Shown: in pieces, positions 53,959 through 62,454 of the stretch
Layout of the letters: each line of letters begins with the position of its first letter
Position numbering within the stretch: position 1 is the stretch's first letter
Assembly: GCA_029865265.1 (NCBI GenBank)
Contig: JAOUHG010000010.1
Span: 53,465 to 117,464, forward strand
Direction: 5' to 3'
DNA from: Candidatus Krumholzibacteriia bacterium
GTDB taxonomy: Bacteria; Krumholzibacteriota; Krumholzibacteriia; WVZY01; JAKEHA01
DNA: 64,000 bases
Program-made: the position numbers and the translations under genes
Notes under the pieces: model-generated
The model's input: the letters and a program-made list of their open reading frames with translations, nothing else
Told to the model about the DNA's origin: nothing
Database searches by the model: none

Positions 53959-56295
53959 ATGCGTACATCTCGAAACCTGATTCAACAGTTGCGTTGGTCC
54001 GGGCGTGCGGGCACGGCCCTCGCGCTGCTCCTGGTCCTTGCCTGCGGCAAGGACGGGGACCAGTATTCGCCGCTGCCGGCCTCTGACAGTCCGGTGGCGG
54101 CGGTGGTAGCGGGAACGGTTCGCGACGCGCAGAAGAGCGTGGTCGCGGACGCGCTCGTGGTCATCGAGCCCTCCGTGGAAGGGGTTCCGCTCACGGCGAC
54201 ACTGCTCGCCCACGGCGACGATGCGGCCAACGGCCCGGCCACGTCCGGGCGCCGCGTCACCACCACCGGCGCCGGCGGCAGCTACGCCTTCAAGGACGTC
54301 GCACCGGGCGACTACTACCTGCAGGTCATCGCCGACGACCATCTCGGCGCCATGCAGGCAATCTTCGTTCCCGCCCCGGAGGCGTTGCTGGACACGGTGT
54401 ACGTGGACGTAAACCTCACCCCCACGGGCACGCTGGACGGTGTCGCCACGCTCGAAAACGCCACCAGCCACCAGGGCACCGTGGTGTACGTGCAGGGCAC
54501 GTCGTACGTGGCGGTCACCGACCCCACCGGCGCCTACTCGCTGACGGACGTGCCGGTCGGCAGCTACACGGTGCGCGCCACGCATCCCGGCTATCTGGAC
54601 GACTCCGACAGCGGGACCATCGCCATGGCGGGCGAAGTGGCGCCCGTGCCGGCGATGTACCTGCCGCTCGTGTCCAACATTCCACCGGTGGCAACCATCA
54701 GCGCTGCGGGCCCGCTGTTCAGCAACTTCCCGGTCGACTTCGTCGCAAGCGGCAGCGACGTGGACGGGACCGTGGTTCTCTACGAGTGGGACTGGGAAAA
54801 CGACGGTGTCTTCGACTATGCGAGCGTGGACTCCGCCAACGCCAGCCACACCTATACCACGGATGGCAATTACATCGCGAAGCTGCGCGTGACCGACAAC
54901 CAGGGTGCAATCGGACTGACCGCGATCAACCTGGAGATCGGTCCCCTGCCCACATCCACGGTCTACATGTCGTGGCGCGGGAGCGATACCAATGCCGGGC
55001 TGCTTCCCAATGTTCCGGTGAAGACGCTGTCCAAGGCGTACGCCACCGCAATGGCCAACAGCAGCACGGCGATTCTGATCGAGGAGGGAGCGTACAACGA
55101 GGTCCCCAATCTGTTGTCGGGGATCGACGTGTCCGGTGGCCGGACCTGGCCCTCATGGGCAGAAGGTGTCGGCTATTCGACGTTCAACGTTGGCGTCACC
55201 CCCGCCAGCGCAAACAACATCACGACCGCCGTGCTGGTCCGGCGTATCCATATTCAGGCATCGTCCGCCCTGGCGACCGGTAACTCGATTGCGATGCGGG
55301 TCACCAACTCCGCGGCAACCGTCCGCTTCGAGGAATGCATGTTCGTCGCCTCGAACGCGCGCGCCGGCACCGCGGGCGGTTCCGGAAGCAATGGCCCGAG
55401 CGCGAACCCTGGAGTGTCGGGCCTCGGCGGCAGTTGCAACGGAACCTACGGCAATGGCGGCTCGGGCGGCTCGTCTCCGGTGGGACGCACTGGAGGAACG
55501 GGCGGGCGGGGTGGACTGGAAGGGGCCAACAACGGGGTTGCCGGCGGCACCGGCGTCGGTGGCACGGCAGGGGGTAGCGGCGGCCTGGGCGACTACGATA
55601 ACAGCCTCATCAGTTGCAACGCGGTCGGCGGTCCCGGCGGCAGCGGCTCACCCGGTGCCTTTGGCGCGAATGGCGCCGCGGGAGCCGCCGCGCCAAACAC
55701 CGGCCAGACAGTGGGCGGCAACTGGACTCCCATGAACTCCGGAAACGGCAGCAGCGGCTCGCCGGGTAACGGCGGTGGCGGTGGTGGCGGCGGCGGCGGC
55801 CAGGGCGGTGTCGTCTGCGACGATGGCGGCGGTAATGGCGGTGGTGGCGGCGGCGGCGGCGCGGGTGGCGGCGCCTTCGGCTCCGGCGGCGGGGGCGGTT
55901 ACGCGTCCTTCGCCGTGTGGGTCTACAACTCGTCGTGCGAATTCGCCTCGTGCATCTTCCAGACCGGTAGCGGCGGCAGCGGTGCCGCGGGCGGCGGCGG
56001 CGGCATCGGCGGCGTGGGTGGAAATGGAGGATCCGGCGCAGCCGTCTGCACATCCGAGGTCGGACGTGGCGGCAACGGCGGGCGGGGCGGCGATGGCGGC
56101 GACGGCGGTGGCGGAGCGGGTGGCCCCGGTGGGCCGAGCGTGGGTGTGGCGTACTTCGGCGCGGCCCCGACCATTACCAGTCCTCTCTATACACTCGGCT
56201 CGCCCGGCCCGGGCGGCAGCGGTGGCACCAACGGCTTCGGGGGTACGGCGCCAGCGGGTGCGGCGGGTATCAGCGCAAATACGCTCGCGTTCTAA
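53959..56295 (+). CDS. surface lipoprotein with CnaB-like, PKD, DUF1565-like and glycine-rich regions
   Basis: A 778-residue exported lipoprotein (ALALLLVLACGKDGD, Cys near 29). Two CnaB/carboxypeptidase-regulatory-like domains (about 48-135, 140-215) are followed by a PKD domain (about 228-305; FVASGSDVDGTVVLYEWDW). A DUF1565/beta-helix-like opening (VYMSWRGSDTNAGL) follows, then a polymorphic-looking glycine-rich region (about 470-778) resembling PE_PGRS tails. It ends AGISANTLAF, without the FlgD tail of its neighbour. GGAGG precedes the ATG, and a strong terminator follows the stop. Probably displayed at the outer surface. Confidence 0.85.
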   Translation: MRTSRNLIQQLRWSGRAGTALALLLVLACGKDGDQYSPLPASDSPVAAVVAGTVRDAQKSVVADALVVIEPSVEGVPLTATLLAHGDDAANGPATSGRRVTTTGAGGSYAFKDVAPGDYYLQVIADDHLGAMQAIFVPAPEALLDTVYVDVNLTPTGTLDGVATLENATSHQGTVVYVQGTSYVAVTDPTGAYSLTDVPVGSYTVRATHPGYLDDSDSGTIAMAGEVAPVPAMYLPLVSNIPPVATISAAGPLFSNFPVDFVASGSDVDGTVVLYEWDWENDGVFDYASVDSANASHTYTTDGNYIAKLRVTDNQGAIGLTAINLEIGPLPTSTVYMSWRGSDTNAGLLPNVPVKTLSKAYATAMANSSTAILIEEGAYNEVPNLLSGIDVSGGRTWPSWAEGVGYSTFNVGVTPASANNITTAVLVRRIHIQASSALATGNSIAMRVTNSAATVRFEECMFVASNARAGTAGGSGSNGPSANPGVSGLGGSCNGTYGNGGSGGSSPVGRTGGTGGRGGLEGANNGVAGGTGVGGTAGGSGGLGDYDNSLISCNAVGGPGGSGSPGAFGANGAAGAAAPNTGQTVGGNWTPMNSGNGSSGSPGNGGGGGGGGGGQGGVVCDDGGGNGGGGGGGGAGGGAFGSGGGGGYASFAVWVYNSSCEFASCIFQTGSGGSGAAGGGGGIGGVGGNGGSGAAVCTSEVGRGGNGGRGGDGGDGGGGAGGPGGPSVGVAYFGAAPTITSPLYTLGSPGPGGSGGTNGFGGTAPAGAAGISANTLAF
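55370..56270 (+). repeat. low-complexity GGC/GGN coding repeat
   Basis: A stretch of about 900 bp made mostly of glycine codons in GGC/GGT/GGA form with Ser, Ala and Asn, including runs of eight or more Gly in a row around 55770-55870. It encodes the tail of the surface lipoprotein and is prone to slippage and misassembly. Confidence 0.85.
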
Positions 56296-56318
56296 GCCGT
56301 ATCCAGGGAGTCAACGAG

Positions 56319-56350
56319 AAGGGGCGCACCATACGGTGCGCCCCTTTTTT
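56319..56350. terminator. intrinsic terminator, 12-bp perfect stem
   Basis: AAGGGGCGCACC (56319-56330), ATAC loop, GGTGCGCCCCTT (56335-56346), then T to 56350. It serves the lipoprotein gene on the plus strand. It closely resembles the terminator at 30043 in stem length and loop. Confidence 0.9.
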
Positions 56351-56375
56351 CACGTGCTCACGTTGCGCTGGCCGC

Positions 56376-58046
56376 TCAGGCGCCCAGGCCTTTCTTGACC
56401 TTGTCGGCGATGCCGGGCGCGGCGGCGGCCACCGCGTCCACCAGGTCGCGCGCTTCGCGCAGCGTGCGGTCCGCGTACTTCTTGTCCTCGATGCCGGGCA
56501 GATTGATGAGCACGTTCAAGAACGCGCCGCCCGCGGCGGTGCGCAGCGCCAGCGCCGCCACCCCCGCGTCGCTGATGGAGTTCCTGTTGCCCTTCTCGGC
56601 GGTGGCCTCGATGAGCGGCAACACGCGGTGACACGCGCGCATCACCTCGAGGGGCACCTCGATGGCCTGGCGGGTGGCGTCCTGGATGGCGGCATCGCGC
56701 CGCTTCTGTTCCTCCTCGGAACCCTTCGGCATCCGGTTGGCGGCCATGACGGCGTCGAACGCGCGTGCATCGTCGTCCACCGCGCGCACGAACGACTGTT
56801 TGATCGACTGGGCCAGGTGCGCCACCTTGCCCATCTCCTCCCACGATTCCTCGTAGCCCTTCTTGCCGTGGGTGAGGTTGGCCACCATGGCGGTGAGCGC
56901 CGCCGCCAGCGCGCCGCACAACGCGGCCACGCTGCCGCCGCCCGGCACCGGTGCTTCTGTCGACGTCAGATCCACGAACGACGCGACACTCGCGCTCGCC
57001 AGCGGGGCGGGTTGCGCCACGCGGTACTCGATGATCTTCTGCGCGGGATCGAACCCGCCCAGCTCGCGCAGCCCCAGCGACTGGATGGCGGTCTCGATGA
57101 GTTCACCCTCCGGTACGCCCGGCGACGCGCCCTGCTTCTCCAGGTAGTGCAGACCCGCGCGCCGCATCGCCTCCAGCGGTATCAGGCCCACCAGTTCGCT
57201 GCCGGTGGCGCGCAGCCCGCGCGCTTCCGCCTGGCGCGCCACCTCGTCGAAGGCCACGTGCGGCGGGGTGATGTCGAAGTCCGTCAGATTGATGGATATC
57301 TGCGCGCGCTGGTACTCGTCGATGTACCAGCCCACCGCCTTGCATTCCTTGAGCGTGCCCGCTTCGTAGACGAAATCGCCGTTCATGTCGCGCACGAAAC
57401 GCCCGTGTTCGTCGCGCTTCTTGCGCCCGGACTCGCGGATGGAGAAGGCGATGTCGTTGGCCTTCTTCCGGTCGCGCGTATTGAGGTTGACGTTGTAGGC
57501 GATGAGAAACTTGCGCGCGCCGATCACGGTGGCTCCGGAGCGCGCGTTCATGCGCGCAGGGCCGAAGTCCGGTTTCCACGCCGGGTCGGCGAGCTTCTCC
57601 ACCAGCCCTTCGTATTCGCCGGCGCGGATGGCGGCTAGGTTGCGGCGCTCGTCGCTGGAGGCGGCGAACTCGTAGAGATACACGGGGATCTTCAATTCGT
57701 CGCCCACGCGCTTTGCAAGCACGCGCGCCAGCTCCACGCATTCGCCCATGGAGGTGGTTCCCAGCGGCACGAAGGGGCACACGTCGGTGGCGCCCATGCG
57801 CGGGTGCGCGCCGCTGTGCTGGCCCATGTCTATCAATTCGGCGGCTTTGGCAACGCCGCGGAAGGCCGCGTCCACCGCGCGCTCCAGCGGTGCCACGAAG
57901 GTGACCACGGTGCGGTTGGTGTCGCGGCCGGGGTCCACGTCGAGCACGTGCACGCCCTCGCCGGCGGCGATGGCGGCCACGATGGCGTCGATAATGCCGC
58001 GATCGCCGCCCTCGCTGAAATTCGGAACACATTCAACCAGTTTCAT
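56376..58046 (-). CDS. ftcd: glutamate formimidoyltransferase / formimidoyl-THF cyclodeaminase, bifunctional
   Basis: Histidine degradation and one-carbon supply: moves the formimino group of formiminoglutamate to tetrahydrofolate, then deaminates and cyclises it to methenyl-THF. The 556-residue product has the FT domain (KLVECVPNFSEGGDRG start; SGAHPRMGATDVCPFVP with the catalytic His, about 82), an intermediate domain, and the CD domain from about 360 (APVPGGGSVAALCGALAAAL). ATG 58046 was chosen because CAGGAGC lies 8 bp upstream; ATG 58064 has no such site. No hut genes are nearby. Both active domains appear intact. Confidence 0.93.
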   Translation of the reverse strand: MKLVECVPNFSEGGDRGIIDAIVAAIAAGEGVHVLDVDPGRDTNRTVVTFVAPLERAVDAAFRGVAKAAELIDMGQHSGAHPRMGATDVCPFVPLGTTSMGECVELARVLAKRVGDELKIPVYLYEFAASSDERRNLAAIRAGEYEGLVEKLADPAWKPDFGPARMNARSGATVIGARKFLIAYNVNLNTRDRKKANDIAFSIRESGRKKRDEHGRFVRDMNGDFVYEAGTLKECKAVGWYIDEYQRAQISINLTDFDITPPHVAFDEVARQAEARGLRATGSELVGLIPLEAMRRAGLHYLEKQGASPGVPEGELIETAIQSLGLRELGGFDPAQKIIEYRVAQPAPLASASVASFVDLTSTEAPVPGGGSVAALCGALAAALTAMVANLTHGKKGYEESWEEMGKVAHLAQSIKQSFVRAVDDDARAFDAVMAANRMPKGSEEEQKRRDAAIQDATRQAIEVPLEVMRACHRVLPLIEATAEKGNRNSISDAGVAALALRTAAGGAFLNVLINLPGIEDKKYADRTLREARDLVDAVAAAAPGIADKVKKGLGA

Positions 58047-58108
58047 CCTGCTGCTCCTGTCCAAGCGGTTTTCGCTCCCGCGATACTAGCCAAGAATGCG
58101 CCCATCGC

Positions 58109-58813
58109 CTACCGGAACTGGCGAGGATCGAAGAGACCCGGCGGGACCTGGTTGGGCACGATCTCGGTGTAGCGGTAGATGAAGTTCCGGTCCGGGCCCT
58201 CGGCCATTCCGAAGGCGAAGAAAACCATGAGACCCGCCACCTCACGCCAGTCGTCAAACATGATGCGCAGCGTTCCCTCGGCACCGGCCGGATTGAGTTC
58301 GAGCAGGCGCGGCAGCCCGCTCTCCTCGTCGATGAAGATCGCCGCGGGACTTCCGCCCTCGTCCCGCATGTCGACCCGGGCGCACGCGTGGCCGTCCACC
58401 GTATCCATCCCCGCCACGGTATGGCCGGAGAAACGAGTGTCGATTTCGAACAGGTCCAGGTGAAACTCGTGGCCGCGCACGAACGCGCGCACGCGCGGGT
58501 CGCCCTCCACCATCCTGGCTCCGTCGCTCAACCACGTGCTGTCCGGGGTGCTCCACACCGCGATGCTGTCCACACCGTCGCTCTGTCGAAAGTGCACGCT
58601 GCCGGGGCGCACCGATTCCACCCAGGTGCGGAAATGTCCGTCGGGGCCGATGCAGTTCGCGGCCACGGACAAGCTGTGCAGGCGGCCGATGGCCTCGCGG
58701 CCACCCAGCGCCCGCGTCATGCGTGCCACGGGATCCGCCTGGCTTGAGTTGTTGCAACCCGCCGCCAGCAACGGAGTCAGCGCAGCTACGATCCATAAGA
58801 AGCGTCTCATCAT
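58109..58813 (-). CDS. lipoprotein of unknown function, LolA-like fold suspected
   Basis: A 234-residue lipoprotein (FLWIVAALTPLLAAGCNNSS, acylated Cys near 20). The mature part starts with a helix containing ALGGREAIGRLHSL, then about eight strands, including SGLPRLLELNP and EGTLRIMFDDWREV; this repeat of strand pairs recalls LolA/LppX outer-membrane lipoprotein carrier folds. ATG 58813 was chosen; ATG 58810 and GTG 58822 are alternatives. It overlaps the metallophosphoesterase stop by a few bases, so co-translated. No name assigned. Confidence 0.72.
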   Translation of the reverse strand: MMRRFLWIVAALTPLLAAGCNNSSQADPVARMTRALGGREAIGRLHSLSVAANCIGPDGHFRTWVESVRPGSVHFRQSDGVDSIAVWSTPDSTWLSDGARMVEGDPRVRAFVRGHEFHLDLFEIDTRFSGHTVAGMDTVDGHACARVDMRDEGGSPAAIFIDEESGLPRLLELNPAGAEGTLRIMFDDWREVAGLMVFFAFGMAEGPDRNFIYRYTEIVPNQVPPGLFDPRQFR

Positions 58814-59781
58814 AACCACCACCGGCTCACCAGCCTTGGTTCAACATCCACGATTCGCCCGTTCACGGAATCCACCACCACGCGCACCCAGCCAATGTCG
58901 GGCGAACCGAAGGTCTCGATGCGCGTGAACGTGTCGATGGGGTCGGGACGCAGCGGCGGGTCCCATAGCGGATGGTCGACGACGAAGGTGTGCCCGTCGC
59001 CGTGCAACAGCAGCACCTGGCCGTCGAATCCGAGCACCAGTTCCCGCAGGCGATTCACCAGGCGCCCGAAATCGGCATTCTCCGCGCGTGCAAACCCGGG
59101 TTCTGCGTGCATGGCCAGGATCACGCCCTTCAGGCTGTCGGCGTGCGCGACCGCGAACGCCTCCTCCAGCCACGCGACGGCGGCATCCTGGCGCCGCACC
59201 ACCTCGGCGTCGTCCTCGGCCGTCCGTCCCGGGAACGCTTCCGCCGCGTCTCCCGAACCCACCACGTGAATGGTCGCACATACGAAGCCTCCCCGCACCC
59301 AGCGCACGTTCTCCACGAACTCCGCGTGGGCGGGATCCGCGGCCTGCGACACCACGCGCATCGGGCGAGTACCCAGCGTCCGCGACGGATCGGAAAAGAA
59401 CGTCGCGCGCAACCGTGCCAGCCGCTCCAGCGGTTGGAAGTCGCCGGCGAGACCCTCGTGGCAGTCCGTCCACTCGTTGTCACCCGGCGTGTACACCACC
59501 GGATGTTGAATTGCATTCATCTTTGCGAGCATTTCGTTGTAGTGGCCGTCCGAGCACGGATACCAGAAGATATCGCCGATGTGAAACAGCCACGCGAGAT
59601 CGGCGCCGTCGACGTCCCGGACGAGGCGCCGAAAACGTCCTTCCTCCCAGACCCGGTAGGGGCCGTCGCCAAACACCCCGAAGGCGAAGCACCCCGGCGG
59701 CAGCGGGGCGGGCGCCTTCGGCCCGGAACACGCGAGCAACACGGCAGCAATGGCAACGAGTGGTATTCGCGACGCATTCAC
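58810..59781 (-). CDS. metallophosphoesterase-fold lipoprotein
   Basis: A 323-residue lipoprotein (VAIAAVLLACSGPK, Cys near 18). Calcineurin-like metallophosphoesterase motifs are seen: FGVFGDGPY (GDxH position altered), FHIGDIFWYPC, YTPGDNEWTDC (the GNHD/E motif, as GDNE), a histidine in LAMHAEPG and LLLHGDGHTF (the GHxH motif altered to GDGH). Changes at the first and last motifs suggest altered metal coordination or divergence. Start is GTG, 4 bp after the methyltransferase stop. Probably periplasmic or outer-membrane anchored. Confidence 0.78.
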   Translation of the reverse strand: MNASRIPLVAIAAVLLACSGPKAPAPLPPGCFAFGVFGDGPYRVWEEGRFRRLVRDVDGADLAWLFHIGDIFWYPCSDGHYNEMLAKMNAIQHPVVYTPGDNEWTDCHEGLAGDFQPLERLARLRATFFSDPSRTLGTRPMRVVSQAADPAHAEFVENVRWVRGGFVCATIHVVGSGDAAEAFPGRTAEDDAEVVRRQDAAVAWLEEAFAVAHADSLKGVILAMHAEPGFARAENADFGRLVNRLRELVLGFDGQVLLLHGDGHTFVVDHPLWDPPLRPDPIDTFTRIETFGSPDIGWVRVVVDSVNGRIVDVEPRLVSRWWL

Positions 59782-59785
59782 CAGG

Positions 59786-60640
59786 TCACGGCGCTCCGTG
59801 CAGACTCTGCGCCGCGGGAAACGGAACGCGCTTGCCTGTGGTCATGGCCGGCACGCCGCTTCCGGCCGGGCCACCGCGCCGCAACGCGACATACCAGCCG
59901 CTGGCCATCCAGCGCGGCACCAGGTCTGCAAGTTCGGTATCGAGAGAACCGATGGCCGGATTGCTGCGCAGGGTCTTCGAGATGGTGAAGAGGAAGTCCG
60001 AGTTCATGAAGCGCTGCACGTCGAGGCCGTTGCGATGAAACAGCGTCACCAGACTGCCGGGCGTGAAGTGCCGGGTGCGGACCCGGGAGGCGACGGTGGA
60101 TCCCGCGGCGTCGTCGCCCCCATCGCGCTGCCGGCTCCAGCGGCGCGCGAGGCTGCGCGGGCTCAGGTAGCTGGAGAGTTGGCGGGGACCATAACCGTTG
60201 GCGGCGGCGACAATCACCACCCCGTCCGGCCGGAGGTGGTGCACGACGTTGGCCAGCAGCGCGTCGGGGTCGGCGGCGCGCTCGATCACCCCCGACGCAA
60301 TCACCAGGTCGAACCGCTCGCCGCCGCGAAACGCAACCGCATCGGAGGCCGTCACCGAGAGGTTGTCGAAGCCGGCCCGCGACGCGGCGTTGGACAGCGC
60401 GTCGAGGCTGCGACGGTCGGTGTCGACGGCGCGCACACGCGCGCCGGTCCGCGCCAGCGGCAGGGTAACCGCCCCGGCGCCGCAGGCGAACTCCAGCACG
60501 GACAGATCTGTGACCTGCGCACGGCGTTCGGCCGCGAGGTCTTCCAATGCCCGGTATACGAAGAGCAGCTTCCTGCGATCCACGGCGTCCCGGCAGGGAC
60601 TTACCGCGGCAAATTCTTCAAAGGAAATCGTGCTGGCCAT
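59786..60640 (-). CDS. class I SAM-dependent methyltransferase
   Basis: A 284-residue cytoplasmic methyltransferase. VLEFACGAGAVTLPLA (about 47-62) is the SAM-binding motif I, RVRAVDTDRRSL gives motif II, FDLVIASGVIERAADP motif III, and DGVVIVAAANGYGP follows. The C-terminal third with RTRHFTPGSLVTLF and FRRNGL-like segments resembles the UbiE/Methyltransf_11 type. ATG 60640 used; GTG 60649 is possible. It heads the unit with the metallophosphoesterase and lipoprotein. Substrate unknown. Confidence 0.85.
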   Translation of the reverse strand: MASTISFEEFAAVSPCRDAVDRRKLLFVYRALEDLAAERRAQVTDLSVLEFACGAGAVTLPLARTGARVRAVDTDRRSLDALSNAASRAGFDNLSVTASDAVAFRGGERFDLVIASGVIERAADPDALLANVVHHLRPDGVVIVAAANGYGPRQLSSYLSPRSLARRWSRQRDGGDDAAGSTVASRVRTRHFTPGSLVTLFHRNGLDVQRFMNSDFLFTISKTLRSNPAIGSLDTELADLVPRWMASGWYVALRRGGPAGSGVPAMTTGKRVPFPAAQSLHGAP

Positions 60641-60661
60641 GGAGTACACGCTCGTTCCGCC

Positions 60662-60689
60662 ATCATACTACGCTCCGGCGGGTTGTCAC
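60662..60689 (-). promoter_or_regulatory. promoter of the methyltransferase unit
   Basis: Minus-strand GTGACA (60689-60684), 16 bp, TATGAT (60667-60662). Transcription start near 60655 leaves only 6-15 nt of leader before the GTG 60649 or ATG 60640. Confidence 0.55.
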
Positions 60690-60773
60690 CACCAGAGCGT
60701 TCCTGCCCGTCCGCCTGGTGCGTCCGTGGCTGTCGGCAAGAATGATGCGCACGGTGTTCCCGCCTCTCAATGG

Positions 60774-62003
60774 TCAGGAAGCCTGGAAGCGCCGCTCCGC
60801 CTCCGCCGCCAGATGGCCGCCGATGGCGAGCGATGCGGTGGCGGCGGGAGAGGGCGCGTTGCGCACGTGCAGCACGCGTCCCGAACCGCCAAAACTGAAG
60901 TCGTCCAGAAAGCGTCCCCGGCGGTCGACCGCCTGGGCGCGCACGCCCGACGGCCCGAAGATCAGGTCCCCGTCGCCGAGGTCGGGAATGTAGCGGCGCA
61001 GCGCATTGGCAAACGCGCGCCGCGAGAGGTCGCGCACGAACTCGCCCGCGCCGGTGGCGCCGTGCGCCAGCGCCATGCGGTAGAAACCCGGAAAGCCCGC
61101 CAGCTCCAGCATGTCGCGCGCGGAAACGTCGCTCACACGGTATCCCTCGCGTGCAAACGCGAGCACCGCGTTGGGGCCGGCGTGGACATCGTCGTGGACG
61201 GTGCGGGTGAAGTGAACACCGAGGAACGGGTAGCGCGGGTCGGGCACCGGGTAGATGAGCGCGCGGATGCGGGCGGCGGCATCGGCGGTGAGCGTGTAGT
61301 AGTCGCCGCGCATGGGCACAATGTGAATACCGTCGCGGTGGCCGGTCATGGCCGCGATCCGGTCCGAATGGAGCCCGGCGCACGTGATGACGAAGCGCGC
61401 GCGCACCTCGCCGCCCGGGGTGGCGATCACCACCTCATCGGCCAGCTCGCGGATGGCGGTCACCCGGCGGCCGGTGAGAACCGCACCGCCGCCGGCCTCG
61501 ATATCGCCGGCGAGCGCGTGGGCCACCGCGCGAAAGTCGATCACCCCCGTGCCGTGGGAGTGCAACGCCCGCAGGCCCGTCACCGCCGGTTCCAGTTCTC
61601 GCAGGCGCTCGGGGCCGATGTCCTCCACGTCCTCGATGCCGTTGTCCTTTGCGCGCTGCGCCAGCGCGGCCATCGAAGCCAGCTCGCGCGACTCGATGGC
61701 GACGATCAGCTTTCCACAACGGCGATACGGGATGCCCCGCTCCTGCGCAAAGGCCTCCAGCTCGCGCTTGCCCGCGATGCACAGGCGCGCCTTCAGGGAT
61801 CCGGGTTTGTAGTAGATGCCGGCGTGCAGGACGCCGGAATTGTGCCCGCTCTGGTGCCAGGCGACGTCGGCCTCCTTGTCGAGGACGGCGATGCGCGCCC
61901 CGGGGTGGCGGCGCAGGAGTTGCCACGCGGTGGCAAGGCCCACAATGCCGGCGCCAACAATCAGGTAGTCGAAACGGGTCTCGGGAGACGTGTCTGTGTT
62001 CAT
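60774..62003 (-). CDS. lhgO: L-2-hydroxyglutarate oxidase (FAD-dependent)
   Basis: FAD oxidase of the DAO superfamily oxidising L-2-hydroxyglutarate to 2-oxoglutarate. The 409-residue product has the FAD motif YLIVGAGIVGLATAW near the N-terminus, QSGHNSGVLHAGIYY (about 51-65), GIDFRAV-like GVIDFRAVAHAL, VPMRGDYYTL and the C-terminal FAD contact RVLHVRNAPSPAATASL. ATG 62003 chosen since the upstream residues lack similarity. Single gene, divergent from the thiamine-binding protein. Confidence 0.92.
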   Translation of the reverse strand: MNTDTSPETRFDYLIVGAGIVGLATAWQLLRRHPGARIAVLDKEADVAWHQSGHNSGVLHAGIYYKPGSLKARLCIAGKRELEAFAQERGIPYRRCGKLIVAIESRELASMAALAQRAKDNGIEDVEDIGPERLRELEPAVTGLRALHSHGTGVIDFRAVAHALAGDIEAGGGAVLTGRRVTAIRELADEVVIATPGGEVRARFVITCAGLHSDRIAAMTGHRDGIHIVPMRGDYYTLTADAAARIRALIYPVPDPRYPFLGVHFTRTVHDDVHAGPNAVLAFAREGYRVSDVSARDMLELAGFPGFYRMALAHGATGAGEFVRDLSRRAFANALRRYIPDLGDGDLIFGPSGVRAQAVDRRGRFLDDFSFGGSGRVLHVRNAPSPAATASLAIGGHLAAEAERRFQAS

Positions 62004-62046
62004 GTGGATTGTGCCACCAGTTGGACGTCCCGGCAGCATACACCAT

Positions 62047-62077
62047 TTGGCCCGCCCCGGTCGCCGGGTGCTATACT
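62047..62077 (+). promoter_or_regulatory. candidate promoter of the thiamine-binding protein gene
   Basis: TTGGCC (62047-62052), 19-bp spacer, TATACT (62072-62077). The -10 is strong, the -35 spacing long. Leader about 32 nt. Confidence 0.4.
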
Positions 62078-62115
62078 ATGCGGGAGCCGCCATTCGCATC
62101 CACCACGAGGTAACC

Positions 62116-62412
62116 ATGAAAGTCATCGCCGATCTGACCGTGCTCCCCCTGGGAGTCGGCGTCTCCCTGTCCAAATACATTGCTGCGTGCGAAAAGGTCC
62201 TCAATGAGGCAAGACTCGAAACGCGCCTGCACGCCTATGGAACCAACATCGAGGGTGAGTGGGACGACGTGTTCGCCGCCATCAAGCGCTGCCACGTCGT
62301 GCTCCACGAAATGGGCGTTCCGCGCGTGTCGTGCGTGATCAAAGCGGGAACGCGCACCGACCGCGCCCAGACCATGGACGACAAGGTGCGCAGCGTCGAA
62401 GAGAAGATGTAG
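62116..62412 (+). CDS. MTH1187-family thiamine-binding protein
   Basis: A 98-residue ferredoxin-like fold protein of the MTH1187/YkoF superfamily: VIADLTVLPLGVGVSLSKYI at the N-terminus, then THAYGTNIEG-like LHAYGTNIEGEWDDVF, and a VSCVIKAGTRTD strand. Family members bind thiamine or its analogues as small oligomers. GAGGTAACC precedes the ATG. Convergent with the formate-THF ligase gene with a 24-bp gap. Confidence 0.9.
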   Translation: MKVIADLTVLPLGVGVSLSKYIAACEKVLNEARLETRLHAYGTNIEGEWDDVFAAIKRCHVVLHEMGVPRVSCVIKAGTRTDRAQTMDDKVRSVEEKM

Positions 62413-62427
62413 AATCGCCCGCGCCGT

Positions 62428-62454
62428 ATCACCGGGCTAGAACAGCCCGGTGAT
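62428..62454. other. perfect hairpin at the convergent gene ends
   Basis: ATCACCGGGCT (62428-62438), AGAAC, AGCCCGGTGAT (62444-62454): an 11-bp stem that overlaps the last codons and stop of formate-THF ligase. No T-tract follows on either strand. Confidence 0.5.

Noticed and set aside
55370..56270. Repetitive GGC-rich stretch considered as a CRISPR-like or non-coding tandem array
   Set aside because: There are no regular repeat-spacer units, the frame stays open, and the repeat follows codon boundaries.
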